Positions 9,861 to 19,914 of a DNA stretch of 36,797 nt are shown in pieces (within the stretch, counting starts at the first letter, position 1; the number at the start of each line of letters is the position of its first letter). This DNA is from Byssochlamys sp. IMV 00236 (lineage: Eukaryota; Ascomycota; Eurotiomycetes; Eurotiales; Thermoascaceae): positions 1 through 36,797 of the forward strand of contig MSJH02000346.1 in assembly GCA_001931875.2 (NCBI GenBank), in the 5' to 3' direction. A program made the translations under genes and the position numbers. Below the pieces are notes generated by a model. It saw only the letters and a program-made list of their open reading frames with translations, searched no databases and was not told the DNA's origin.

Positions 9861-11928
9861 ATCCCACCCTTTGCATTAACCCTACCTTCTGGTGCATGTA
9901 ATCATGAACGTACTTCATTATAATCGACCAATAAAACAAAAAGATTGCAGCACTTTATCCTTCTCCTGTTATCAAGATATGCTCAAAGAGGATATTCTGG
10001 CAAAAATGATTGATCTGTATATGCAAGAATAAATGTTTTCAACATCTTAAAATTATATTAAATATGACGTGTCATCGGCTATTACAAATTACAGATGTCA
10101 TGAATCAGTGATGTAAGTTTGTATATGAAAAGTATATTGATTATATTACGTCAAAGGGTATATACTCTTCTTTGATATAAAAGTAGAAATACAACGCATG
10201 TCGCTGGTTGGATAGTACAGGAACTTGTATAGAAACATGATCAACAGTTTGTCCTTTGTAGAAGAGGCGCGTCTGTTTTACTCAGCTTTATGTTTTGAAA
10301 TAAAGCAGTCAAGTCGATGCCTTGCGAGTTAGATTCTTTATTAAAATAAGACGCGTGTGCGTTGTATATGAGAGAGAATCTATGACGGATGGTCAAAATC
10401 AATAAGCAAAAAGAGCAACAACTGTTTCCTTGTGGTAAAAGCTAAATATTCATTGGGTTCTAAAGCAGTCAATTCGCAAAAGATCAATTTTCATTTATCC
10501 AATTTATCTACTTGCTCATTTCAAGATAAAGCTTGGTGCAGCTTAGACTTTTCAAGCATCCTCTTCAGTTGTCATCTAATGAGCTATCCAATAGGAATTT
10601 ATTGGCTGAATAATCAACTGTCAGCACTTGAAACATTATCTCGTCTCTTCCCACAGTCCTTACTTTTCCTTCTCTCTCTCTGTAAAAATGCTTTGTGTTT
10701 GCTCTGTTCCTTCTTTAGAGGTATGGACACTCTCTCCGTTCTTACTTTAACATAGTCTTGAGAGCTGACAAGAGTACACTTTATAAATAGCTCTAAATAA
10801 ACAAATTTTGTTTAATATTTGGTAAAACAAGCCTCAATATAAGGTTCTATGTGTTTAAACAGTTAAAAGGACGCACATTTCATCATTACACAAATAACTT
10901 TATTTTCTCACTAAAGCCATTTTTGCTCAGCAGCTTCATCTTTGCTTCTTTTAAAGAAGTACGATGGGTGGCTTTCCCTCTCGTTTTTCCACAATTGGAC
11001 ACTACTTGTGAATAGCAAGAAGCTGCGTAATCACCGGGAACACTTCCAAACGACTGATACCAGCCTTTGAAGTTCAGTATTTGTAATAAATTCCATTTGA
11101 AAATATTATTTTAATAAAGACCCACTTCTGTTTCAATCATGAAGATATATGATTTGTGTTATTGTGAATTTAAAAGTAAAAGACTGTATGACGGGAACAT
11201 TGCTTCATTCAAGAGAAATAGAATATGATATCATGTATTACATACCATATTCATATTTTAATAGAAAGCTCACATGCATGTATACAGATGTAATCAAGCA
11301 GGGATCAGTTCCACAATATGTACACAGCTATATCCCCATCTCTTCCTCTCACTGATTGCCCCCTTTGATCTCTATTCTTTCTTTGTACATTAGAGCAAAC
11401 TAGTTACGTGATTATGAACAAACGATCTCTTTACTACTTATTCCTTTTAATAAACAGCCATCAGCTTGTCCAAACTCTCTGTAGACATAGTTTGCAACAC
11501 ATGCAACAGAGTAACTATAGAAATATGAAAAAAAAAGGATACAATATACTATATTAGGAAACCAAAAGGACAAATCATGTATCGCGTGAATCATATCTCT
11601 ATGACAACCAATGAATTGTCTCTGATTAAGTTTGCAGTTTTAGATGCTCTTGAGTACAAACAGAGTCCAGGGCATTACAAAATTTCCGAGAAACAGGATA
11701 TGAATAACTTACATATAAACATCTGACGGGTGATTTTGTCTCTTCGTATTGTAACAATGTAAAAAAAAAAAAGATATGAGCTCGGAGTGGCAAATTCTGA
11801 TGATAAAGACAAAAAGAAAAACTTTTTTAACGTATGATTGGTAGAAGACAAACTAGCGTATAAATGACAGACGGTGGGTTTTTTCTTTCTTTTTTTTTTC
11901 AATTTTTTTTAATTAATCGTAGTACGCA
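9861..11928. other. 2 kb gene-poor stretch, probable mobile-element debris
   Basis: No exon chain can be supported. It holds one copy of a repeat that recurs near 29.45 kb (10281-10390). A minus-strand open stretch of about 60 codons at roughly 10905-11100 (containing GWYQSFGSVPGDYAASCYSQ) looks coding in composition but has no start and no recognised family. The last 60 bases are T-rich and form the promoter of the permease gene. Confidence 0.4.
10281..10390 (+). repeat. Dispersed repeat copy A (hairpin-bearing)
   Basis: Shares with 29423-29552 the ordered blocks TCAGCTTT, AAGTCGA, a 16-nt identity (TTAGATTCTTTATTAA at 10329-10344) and a 12-nt identity (AGAGAATCTATG at 10373-10384). TAGATTCT and AGAATCTA are exact reverse complements and could form an 8-bp stem in both copies. 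Confidence 0.6.
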
Positions 11929-14135
11929 ATGGATATACGACATGATCATAAAATAGATCAAGCGGAACGAGGAAACGTGGATAATGATAATCCCATGAGA
12001 GTGTTCAATAATGAAAAAGTAGAAGCTTATGATCAAACCGACTTCTCAATTGAAGATATACCCGATGGAACAATACAACACACTACAGGTGCTCAACCAA
12101 GAAGAGGGTTGAATGCTCGTCATATTCAAATGATCTCACTTGGTGGATGTATTGGGTACAATAAGCTTGCTTTATCATTATACACAATGTCTCATCTCTT
12201 CATACAGTACGGGTTTATTCCTTAACTCTGGGCAAAACATTGCTATGGTGACTATTTTTCTAAAAATTCTCTATCTCACTTACTTATTCCGATCTGTTGT
12301 TGCTATCATAGGCTGGCCCTGCAGGTGCATTGATTGCCTACTGTGTTGGTAAATATCAAGATAATTACATATAAATATTATACTAATTTACATTTCTTTA
12401 CACAGTGGGAATAATGGTATAATTATAAATTGACTATCGTGAGAAAAATCATAAACTTTGTTATATAGGTTTACTGCCTGATGACCTGTTTGGGTGAAAT
12501 GGCTACTTATATGCCAGGTAACACAGGATTGTACCAATGAAGCTATATATCACTAACCTGCGTAACTTTGAATGTCAGTCTCTGGATCATTTAACCACTA
12601 TGCAGCAAGATTTGTTGATCCTGCTCTTGGTTTTGCTTTAGGTTGGAACTATTGGTAAGTAACTATTGTTTAATAGTTGACTTCTTACTGATGTATGATT
12701 TTATTAGGCTTTCGGTAAATCACTTTAGATAATTAATCTCACGTTGTGATCTCTAACCTTATCTCTCTTTTTTTTTTTTTCACCCTTTTCCCTTTTTTTT
12801 TTCTCACAGTGGGTAAGTTATTCTGACAGCGTTTTTTTCTTTCTCAGCTAACATTTTCTATAGGCTGTTACCATTGCCGCAGAAATCTCTGCTGCTGCTA
12901 CGATCATCAACTGGTGGAAGCCTGTCCTTCCTGATCCCGCCTGGTCGACTATCTTTGTTCTGCTCATTCTGTCCATCAACTTGTTTGGTGTTCGATTATA
13001 TGGTGAACTCGAATACTGGTTTGCTATTCTCAAAATCCTCATTGTTATTGTCTTTATTATCATTGGCATATGCGTAACTACGGGAGGATTAGGAGGTCAC
13101 GTCATTGGTTTTCAATACTGGAAGGATCCTGGCTCATTCACGGGCGGAGGACTCGGTACACTCAACGTCTTGCTCTCGGCCGGTTTCTCCTTTATGGGTA
13201 CAGAAATTGTTGGTATTACAGCTGGTGAAGCCAAGAACCCTACCAAGACGGTCCCTCGCGCCATTAAAAACACATTCTGGCGTATTGTCTTCTTTTATAT
13301 CATTACCATCTTCTTGTTAGGCATGTGTATCCCTTACACAAACCCTAGCTTGGCCAATGCCGATGGTGACCCAGGAACCGCTTCTTTTACTATTGTCTTT
13401 ACTTTGGCCGGTATCGAAGTAGGCGCACACATCATTAACGTTGTCATCTTGATCAGTGTGTTGAGTGCTGCTAACTCATCACTTTATACCTGCTCTCGTA
13501 CCTTGCTTGGTCTCGCCAAGGATGGTTTAGCACCCAAATGGTTAGGTCGAATGAATCGTTGGGGTTCTCCTTACATTGCCGTACTCGTTTCTTCCATCGT
13601 TGGTTTCCTTTGTGTATTTGCCTCGATCTACAGTGCTTCTGTAGCATTTGTCTGGTTCTTGAGTATCACTGCTGTCAGTGGTTTCATCAGTTGGTGGGGT
13701 ATCGCTGTGGTTCACATTCGATTCAGACGTGCATTCAAAGCTCAAGGAAGAGAACTATCTGATTTGCCTTATCGAGCATTTGCTTATCCATGGTCTGCCA
13801 TCGTTGCTATCGTCTTGACCACTTTTATTATCCTCGGACAAGGTAAAAAAAAAATATCACAAAAAAAAACATGGATGTTTATATTCTTTTGCATTATAGG
13901 TTATTCCTCATTCACTCCTCAATTTGATGCTGTTAAATTTGTCACTAGCTATATCGGTCTTGTCCCTGTCACCGTTTGGTATCTTGGTTACAAGATCATC
14001 AAGCGAAGCAAGGTTGTGCCTTTAGTAGATGTTGACTTTGAAACCGGACGTGTCACTCGTCTGGATATAGAAAAGGATAAGGAAGAAGATGAAGTATTGC
14101 CTTGGTATAGAAAAGCATTGGCCTGGGTTGTATAA
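11929..14135 (+). CDS. Amino-acid permease (APC superfamily, fungal AAT/YAT type), 10 exons
   Basis: Plasma-membrane proton-coupled amino-acid transporter; substrate not predictable. Exons: 11929-12155, 12208-12247, 12312-12348, 12406-12416, 12469-12517, 12579-12654, 12708-12714, 12810-12812, 12864-13842, 13900-14135. The joined frame is 554 residues, normal for fungal AAPs with 12 helices. After a hydrophilic N-terminus the first helix reads MISLGGCIGTGLFLNSG only across a splice. Then come CLGEMATYMPVSGSFNHYAA, LGWNYWLSWAVTIAAEISA and FSFMGTEIVGITAGEAKNPT, all permease signatures. Frame and these motifs require the 11-nt and 7-nt exons; the 3-nt exon supplies the Trp of YWxxWAxT. The cytosolic tail is acidic. 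An AATAAA lies at 14182. Transcripts are needed to confirm the microexons. Confidence 0.88.
12406..12416 (+). other. 11-nt microexon of the permease gene
   Basis: Flanked by CACAG on the left and GTATAA on the right. It supplies the bases for Val-Gly-Ile-Met in helix 2 and restores the phase between exons 3 and 5. Confidence 0.75.
12708..12714 (+). other. 7-nt microexon of the permease gene
   Basis: GCTTTCG between ATTAG and GTAAAT. It completes the Trp codon begun in exon 6 and adds Leu-Ser. Skipping it breaks the frame. Confidence 0.7.
12810..12812 (+). other. 3-nt microexon (TGG) of the permease gene
   Basis: TGG between CTCACAG and GTAAGT. It encodes the Trp conserved in YWxxWAxT of AAPs. 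Frame is kept with or without it, so it could be skipped in some transcripts. Confidence 0.6.
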
Positions 14136-14181
14136 TTTGTATGTATTTTTTTATTATAAGCCCATTTATACACAATCTCTA

Positions 14182-14187
14182 AATAAA
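14182..14187 (+). terminator. Poly(A) signal AATAAA of the permease gene
   Basis: AATAAA 46 nt after the stop, between the convergent permease and E2 genes. Confidence 0.5.
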
Positions 14188-14293
14188 CTTTAATCCATTA
14201 AACACTATCATCGCTTTATGTTATAAATATGTTAGTAAGTTTTTTAGTATGTTGATATATCCCTTACTACATATATATAAAAAAAGAGTATGT

Positions 14294-15174
14294 TCAGTAA
14301 TCCTGATACAAAAAGCTATCTACACTTACCTGGAACGCCCAAGCTGTCTTCTTCGGTGACGCGCTTGCATTTTTTACATACAAGTCATTATCAGGTGGAA
14401 GCTCCTGTTTGGAGTTATTATCTGCTTTGTCTCTTTCTCTTTTTGTTCTTTCTGTATATCCAACTTACCTTCTTTGTACAGCTTGACATCATGGAGATGA
14501 TTGACAAGCAAACATGTGCCACTGTTTGTACTGGTGACCAATCTTTATATAGTATATTTAAACAAATGTGTCCATTGCTATAAATCTAAAGCACGTATAT
14601 ATTCAGTCTCATCTGTAGTAGTGTTCATATTCAATATACATCTATTTACACTAGACGTAATTCAATTAGGTCAATTGGACACACTTTAGCAAATAAAATT
14701 GAACCGCTTACTGTGGATGAATAGGCACATATGGCCTGATAAAGACAACTTCAGGTGCCTCTAGCGGATACTGAGGTGTAAATCGAAACTAAGACTATGA
14801 TTATCATCGGGTGATGTTCTGACTACACAACTTGACACTTACTTCAAGTTTGAATTTTTCTCCCTATGTGATATATGCGTATTATATTCACTTGTTCATA
14901 ATGATAAATTCATACCTCATATACAGATCCACGTGCTCCTGTCAGACAGAGTGTCCATCTAGCATATATTCAAGATAAACTCATATATACACACAGTCAT
15001 GTTTTGTTTTACTTTAAAAAATTGCTTGCTTCTTCTACTTCAACACCTTCTGGTGGATTCTTTTGTAAATCTATTCCAGTTCAGTTTGTTTCTTTCTCTT
15101 TTCTCGATTCCTTTTATAAGCTGTATTGTACCTCGAAGTTCTTTGGTAAGACGTTTACTATAAAGTGAAGTCAT
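14294..15174 (-). CDS. UBE2W: UBE2W-like ubiquitin-conjugating enzyme (E2), 8 exons with a 1-nt exon
   Basis: E2 that in animals transfers ubiquitin to substrate N-termini; nucleus and cytosol. Exons on the minus strand: 15174-15132, 15070-15013, 14958-14916, 14863-14843, 14788-14712, 14650 (one base), 14585-14469, 14404-14294. The joined frame is 156 residues against about 151 for human UBE2W. Landmarks: SKRLTKELRDLQKNPPEGV, LTGARGSVYEGEKFKLEFRF, PLEAPEVVFIRPYVPIHPH, YSNGHICLNILYKDWSPVQT with catalytic Cys89, then SPKKTAWAF near the end. The His-Pro-His motif of the W class (others have His-Pro-Asn) depends on the single-base exon T. The last residues VSVDSFLYQDY may instead be intronic: a 63-nt GT-AG intron would join Gln directly to TAA. 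Convergent with the permease gene, 158 bp apart. Confidence 0.85.
14650..14650 (-). other. Apparent single-nucleotide exon (T) of the E2 gene
   Basis: On the minus strand the context is TCTAG|T|GTAAAT. The introns on either side are 61 and 64 nt with GTAAGC and GTAAAT donors and TCTAG and TTTAG acceptors. It completes CA from exon 5 to CAT (His) and restores phase 0 for ATT TAT AGC of exon 7. Confidence 0.65.
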
Positions 15175-15406
15175 TGGGAAAAAGTAAGAAAAAAAAGAGA
15201 AAGAAAAAGAAAAATGTTTGAGTAAATTCTGTCGGCATAAACGGAGATTTAATGTTTTGTGTCAAGCTTTCATGTCTCTCTCGCTTCGTACACTCGAGAG
15301 AGAAAAATAAAATCTTTTAAAGAAATAAAGCAAAATGATGAAAAATTTTGTTGAACAACATTATAGGTAAAGGGTAGCGGTAGCACCCATAAAATTAGTC
15401 CAACTT

Positions 15407-15955
15407 TTGATGTATGTAGTGTTTTCCTTCAACCTTTATAATAGTGCGGTCTATAATCTCAAACACTTAACCACGAAAGATACATTTCGTGTTGTATCTC
15501 TTTATGCTGATCATTTTGATGACAAAAATCTCAAAAGCTTCACAACTTGGTGTAGCCGAAAAAAAAAAAAAAAAAGACTACATATTTCAAGCACGTTATG
15601 AAGCAAGAGTTCCTTGGTAATGTTTAGCTACCAGCTTTACAAGAGTAACTTTTAAATTTAATTCTTTTTCTTTATAGATAAAGCTGTTCTAGCAATAATA
15701 GATCACCCTCCATACTACAAAGTATTTATGAAGAGTCTTGAAGAAGAAGGCTATGAATTAATAGACTATATAAGAAAATCAAAAGAAGAAGAAAAGGATT
15801 ATGTGCGAGTCTGATTATTAGAAGTTATGGCTAATAGGCTTACAGAAAGATGTTTAATCAAAACTGTTTATGCTTCCCCCTTCTCTGACAGCATGGATGA
15901 AATCGCCTCAAGAGATTTATGCGAGAAAAGCAAATCCATTAAAAAAGGTGTATAA
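15407..15955 (+). pseudogene. Broken gene of an unnamed family
   Basis: I do not have a name for this family. The pieces in order are VYNLKHLTTKDTFRVVSLYA and LKSFTTWC in one frame, then YIFQARYEARVPW, then from 15677 a frame reading IIDHPPYYKVFMKSLEEEGY, LIDYIRKSKEEEKDYVRV, and LLEVMANRLTERC with SPFSDS. It is broken at least three times: a frame change in a run of 17 A near 15560, a phase mismatch at a possible intron before 15677, and an in-frame TGA where CGA (Arg) would keep the coil going. The layout (basic YIRKS followed by a helix) suggests a formerly functional protein of at least 150 residues. It starts about 230 bp from the divergent E2 gene. Confidence 0.5.
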
Positions 15956-16158
15956 TAACAACAATAGCTTAAACATGCTATACTGTAGTGCACATACAAA
16001 GGCATGTGTATGGTCTATTTGATCTGTGATGTTCTCTCTTTCTTTCTTTATTTATTTATTGGATGATCACATTTCGTATTTAATTATTGTAAAAAAAATA
16101 AATGGCAGCTTAAACGGCAAGGGTGCCCTTTTTTTCTCCCTTCTTCAATTTTGGCAAC

Positions 16159-17590
16159 ATGTTTATTAGATCAGTGAGACGCCATATACGACCTATCTTG
16201 TGCTCAATTCAGCCTAAAAGAAGTATTTACAATACACCTGTTCGATTGAATCAGCAAGGCAAGCCCTGTTCCTTCTTTTATTTTGTCCTCTTTCTAACAT
16301 TGATTTAGTGACTGAGGCAGTGAATGATCATCGAGCCATTGGCAAATCTCAATCCTTATTCATGATTCACCCTGTCAGCCCAGGATCTATCTTTATGTTA
16401 CCTCATGGTACTCGCATCGTTCACAAACTACAGGACTTTTTACGTTCAGAATATGCAAGATACGGATACGAAGAAGTCATGACACCACTCATTTACAAGA
16501 AGGATCTTTGGGAGACAAGCGGGCATTGGCAAAACTACAAAGACGACATGTATATGGTCAGTGGTACAGGGGACGACGAAGGATTATTTGGTTTGAAACC
16601 AATGAACTGTCCTGGGCACTGTTTGATCTTTGATAGCACCCCCAAGTCATATCGCGATCTACCTATCCGACTGGCTGACTTTAGTCCGCTTCACAGGTAC
16701 AAGGCAAATAACAACGATTTACATATTAATAATGAAAATATAGAAACGAAGCCTCAGGCGCATTATCTGGATTAACTCGCGTACGTCGATTCCATCAAGA
16801 CGACGCTCATATCTTTTGTACCAAACAACAGATTACACCCGAAATCACCTCTTGTCTGTCCTTTGTTGACCGTGTCTACAAGGCATTCCAGTTCCCACAC
16901 TACGACCTCACTCTCTCAACAAGACCTGACGAGAATTATATCGGCAGCCTCGAAGAATGGGATCAAGCTGAAGATGCTCTCAAACAAGCATTGAACGCTA
17001 CCGGACGTCCATGGACGATCAAGGAGGGAGATGGTGCCTTTTACGGACCAAAGATTGACATCATGGTTAAGGACTCGAGTGGTAAATCACATCAAACGGC
17101 TACCATTCAGCTCGATTTCCAACTGCCTCAGCGGTTCCAGCTCAGCTATGTCGACGAACAAGATCACGCCCAACGACCAGTTATTGTTCATCGCGCCATT
17201 TTAGGTTCGATTGAGCGTATGTTGGCCATCCTGATTGAACATACCAAGGGTAAATGGCCATTCTGGTTAAGCCCTCGTCAAGGCATTGTCATCCCCGTTT
17301 CAACTCAGTTTGCTGATTATGCCCAGCAGGTTGCTCGCTCCCTTTCTCTAGGAAAAGATCATACAGAACCTCAGTACTATGTGGATACAGATAATTCGCC
17401 TCGTGATCGCTTGAATAAGATGATTCGACAGGCTCAGTTACAGCAGTATAACTTCATCTTTGTCGTTGGTCAAAAGGAAATGGATCAAGGTACGGTCAAT
17501 GTGAGAACAAGAAAAGGTGATGTATTGGGAACTATGAGTATAGAAGACATTCGAGCCATGTTTAGACGTATGACGGCTAACTTAGAATAA
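16159..17590 (+). CDS. MST1: Threonyl-tRNA synthetase, mitochondrial
   Basis: Class II aminoacyl-tRNA synthetase that charges mitochondrial tRNA-Thr. Exons: 16159-16258, 16309-16696, 16744-17590; 444 residues, like yeast Mst1 and lacking the TGS and editing domains of cytosolic ThrRS. An Arg-rich presequence (MFIRSVRRHIRPILCSIQPK) opens it. Catalytic core: PMNCPGHC with the zinc Cys, motif 2 RVRRFHQDDAHIFC, and motif 3 VIVHRAILGSIERMLAILIE. The HGTP anticodon domain follows (WLSPRQGIVIPVSTQ). Removal of intron 2 (47 nt) restores DFSPLHRNEASGALSGLTR. Intron 1 (50 nt) uses a GC-AG boundary. Its stop lies 59 bp from the convergent NAR1 stop. Confidence 0.95.
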
Positions 17591-17649
17591 TAATAATAAT
17601 AATATAATGTACATAACCTTTATTTACATATACATGTATAAATATAATA

Positions 17650-19240
17650 CTACCACTTGGTAGCCAATGGGTTTTGGAAGCTTTGAGTAACAGCATGGTA
17701 TTGTGTATGAAGTATAGTCTTTCGTTTTATGTCATCAGCACCTATCCATTCACTAAAGATATGTTAGCTTTTGTTTTGTTTGATTTATACAAACTTACTT
17801 GTAAATTCCCTTAATCGTCTCATTTTCCTCTGGCCATACTCCTCTTACAGATCTATAGATACTTTCTACTTGGCTCAGCCATTCCTTTGGGTTGGCATCT
17901 ACAGGCACAATCTGTCCACCGCCATTAGCACAGCCACCAGGACATGCCATTACTTCAACATAGTGATATGTGCACTTTCCCTGTTTAATCTTGCGTACCA
18001 AATTTTGTATATTTCTAAATCCATAAGCACTCGCAAACCGTAACATGGGTCGTCCATCGTCGCTCATCAAACTATATTCACACACATCTGCATTCTTGCC
18101 TGCCTTGACCGTCACTCGTCCTTCGATAGTGGGCAGACCAAAGAGCTCACGGGCAGCTGCGGCCAAGACATATTCTAAGCTACCACCTGATGAAGAGCCA
18201 GGCACGCCCAAGAGTGTCTGCTGTCCTGTCTGAGGGTCAGTGCCAACCTTATTAAACATATCATCGATTGGCGCTTCGGGCATTTCAAGGAAGTGGTGAG
18301 ACTGTAGCATTTGGTCAATCTCTGAAGTGGTCAAGACACAGTCTACATCTCTTATTCCATCGACTTCAAAATCAGGACGACTTGCTTCTAACTTTTTATC
18401 GTAGCAGGGCATAACCGATACATGGTATATCTGACTTGGTGCTTGACCTAACTTTTGTGCAAAGTAATTCTTGACAAGTGATCCCATCATTTGTTGGGGC
18501 GATTTAGCGGTTGAGATATGAGGCAGGACATCACCATGTGTCTTTTCAGCATAACACACCCAACCAGGACAAGATGAGGCAAGCATAGGCATGCTACCGC
18601 TTTCCCCTGTCTTTCTGGATTGTCCTCTTGCGCCTCTCGCTCGGGCAGGTCTTCCTCCTGCCGACTCTTCTTGCTGCTGTTGTTCATAAATCGCTTTCTC
18701 TGCAGCTTCTCCTCCATTGGCCATATACTCTCTAAAACGATCTACAAACTCACGTGCTGTCTCGACTAGTGATAGATCCTGAGTAAAAGCAATATCAAAG
18801 ACATGATGAACACCCAATATGTTTTTGAAAAAATGAACCAGTCTATATTGTACTTGGATAGGCGTCAGTTGATATTTAGCTGCTAATGATGCTCTTGACT
18901 GAGGGCTGATAGAAATGATAATTCTCTGGTGTTTATTCTGTTCGAGCACTTTGGTAAACTCTTCTAATGACTGCATCGATATCAAAACACTCTCTGCCGA
19001 AGTAACGCATCCACTGCAGGCAAGACAATCGTTTAAAGTGATGGAAGCCTTTTCGAGCTTCTTTTCTTGTCCGTCGTCTTGACTGATCTCGTAGTAAGCT
19101 CCTTCTTTATCTACTTTGATCTCGGTAGGTCCTTGGACATCTTTATCAGCTTTTTGGATTTCAACTGGTTTTATACATGCTTGAGAAGGTGCAATATAGT
19201 CATTTAAATCAGTCAACACAATGGCTGAAGAAAATGCCAT
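17650..19240 (-). CDS. NAR1: Cytosolic Fe-S assembly protein NAR1 (iron-only-hydrogenase-like)
   Basis: Component of the CIA machinery that links the scaffold to the targeting complex; cytosol and nucleus. Exons 19240-17799 and 17752-17650 (46-nt intron), 514 residues. N-terminal cluster ligands: Cys22, then Cys72, Cys75 and Cys78 in DCLACSGCVTSAE. The hydrogenase-like core keeps ASSCPGWVCYAEK, VMPCYDKKLEASR, a DVDCVLTTSE segment and MACPGGCANGGGQ. Residues about 187-215 are a Gln/Arg/Gly-rich insertion. Exon 2 adds the conserved ILHTQYHAV and a terminal Trp, as expected for CIA-targeting tails; without exon 2 the frame ends early. It is divergent from FOL1. Confidence 0.95.
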
Positions 19241-19914
19241 GATTATTAATGTAACAAAAAAGATGGTCGTAGCAGTAAACGAAAATTGCCATGGATCTAA
19301 TCAGTTGTTCAAACTCCGGAGCATCCAATAAAGACCCACAAAAACTTAATAGTCACAATGAAGAATAAATATCCAAGTTGGAACTTGAGTAAAATTTGAC
19401 AGTAAATGGATGTTTATGTTATAATGAAAAAAGATATTGGCTCAGAAGAATAAACCAACATCCTTTTTTTCCATAATTCAAAAACATTACATACAATAAA
19501 GATATTTGGTCTAAAAGTAAAGCCATTGGAATCATTGCTGAGAATGAATGTTTACCAATCATTTTAGATCGTACTTGTTTAAATCTAAAACAAAAATCAA
19601 GCAATAGCTTATAAAACAGAGTATATGTAAGTCATCCATGGCTTATTTAACACGCCCTTTAAGATTCATACATTCATGAATTGAAATACAGGTTTATTTA
19701 TCTGCTAAAGAGACTTATTTTATCAAAATAATAATTCTAGCCGAGCGATTGCATAATCTCTCAGATCAGGTCTGTGTCTTGCTGTCAATCACATCAGAAA
19801 TTGCAGTAATCTCGAATCTTATTGGACCATCAAAGTTCATTTTTCTGCTATTATTTTTTTTCTATCTTTCTTTTCTCTTTACAAAAAAAAAAAAAGCCAA
19901 AAGACGAGAAGAAG
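19241..19914. promoter_or_regulatory. Divergent promoter region between NAR1 and FOL1
   Basis: About 670 bp separate the two 5' ends. The FOL1 side has a strong pyrimidine tract (about 19850-19880) followed by A13, matching the leader pattern of other genes here. No upstream exon with an in-phase ATG for FOL1 could be found. Confidence 0.4.

Noticed and set aside
12848..13069. Minus-strand open frame inside the permease
   Set aside because: Shadow of permease exon 9; no motif.
14290..14583. 97-codon plus-strand open frame downstream of the permease
   Set aside because: It is the antisense of E2 exons 7-8, which carry the conserved E2 motifs on the minus strand.
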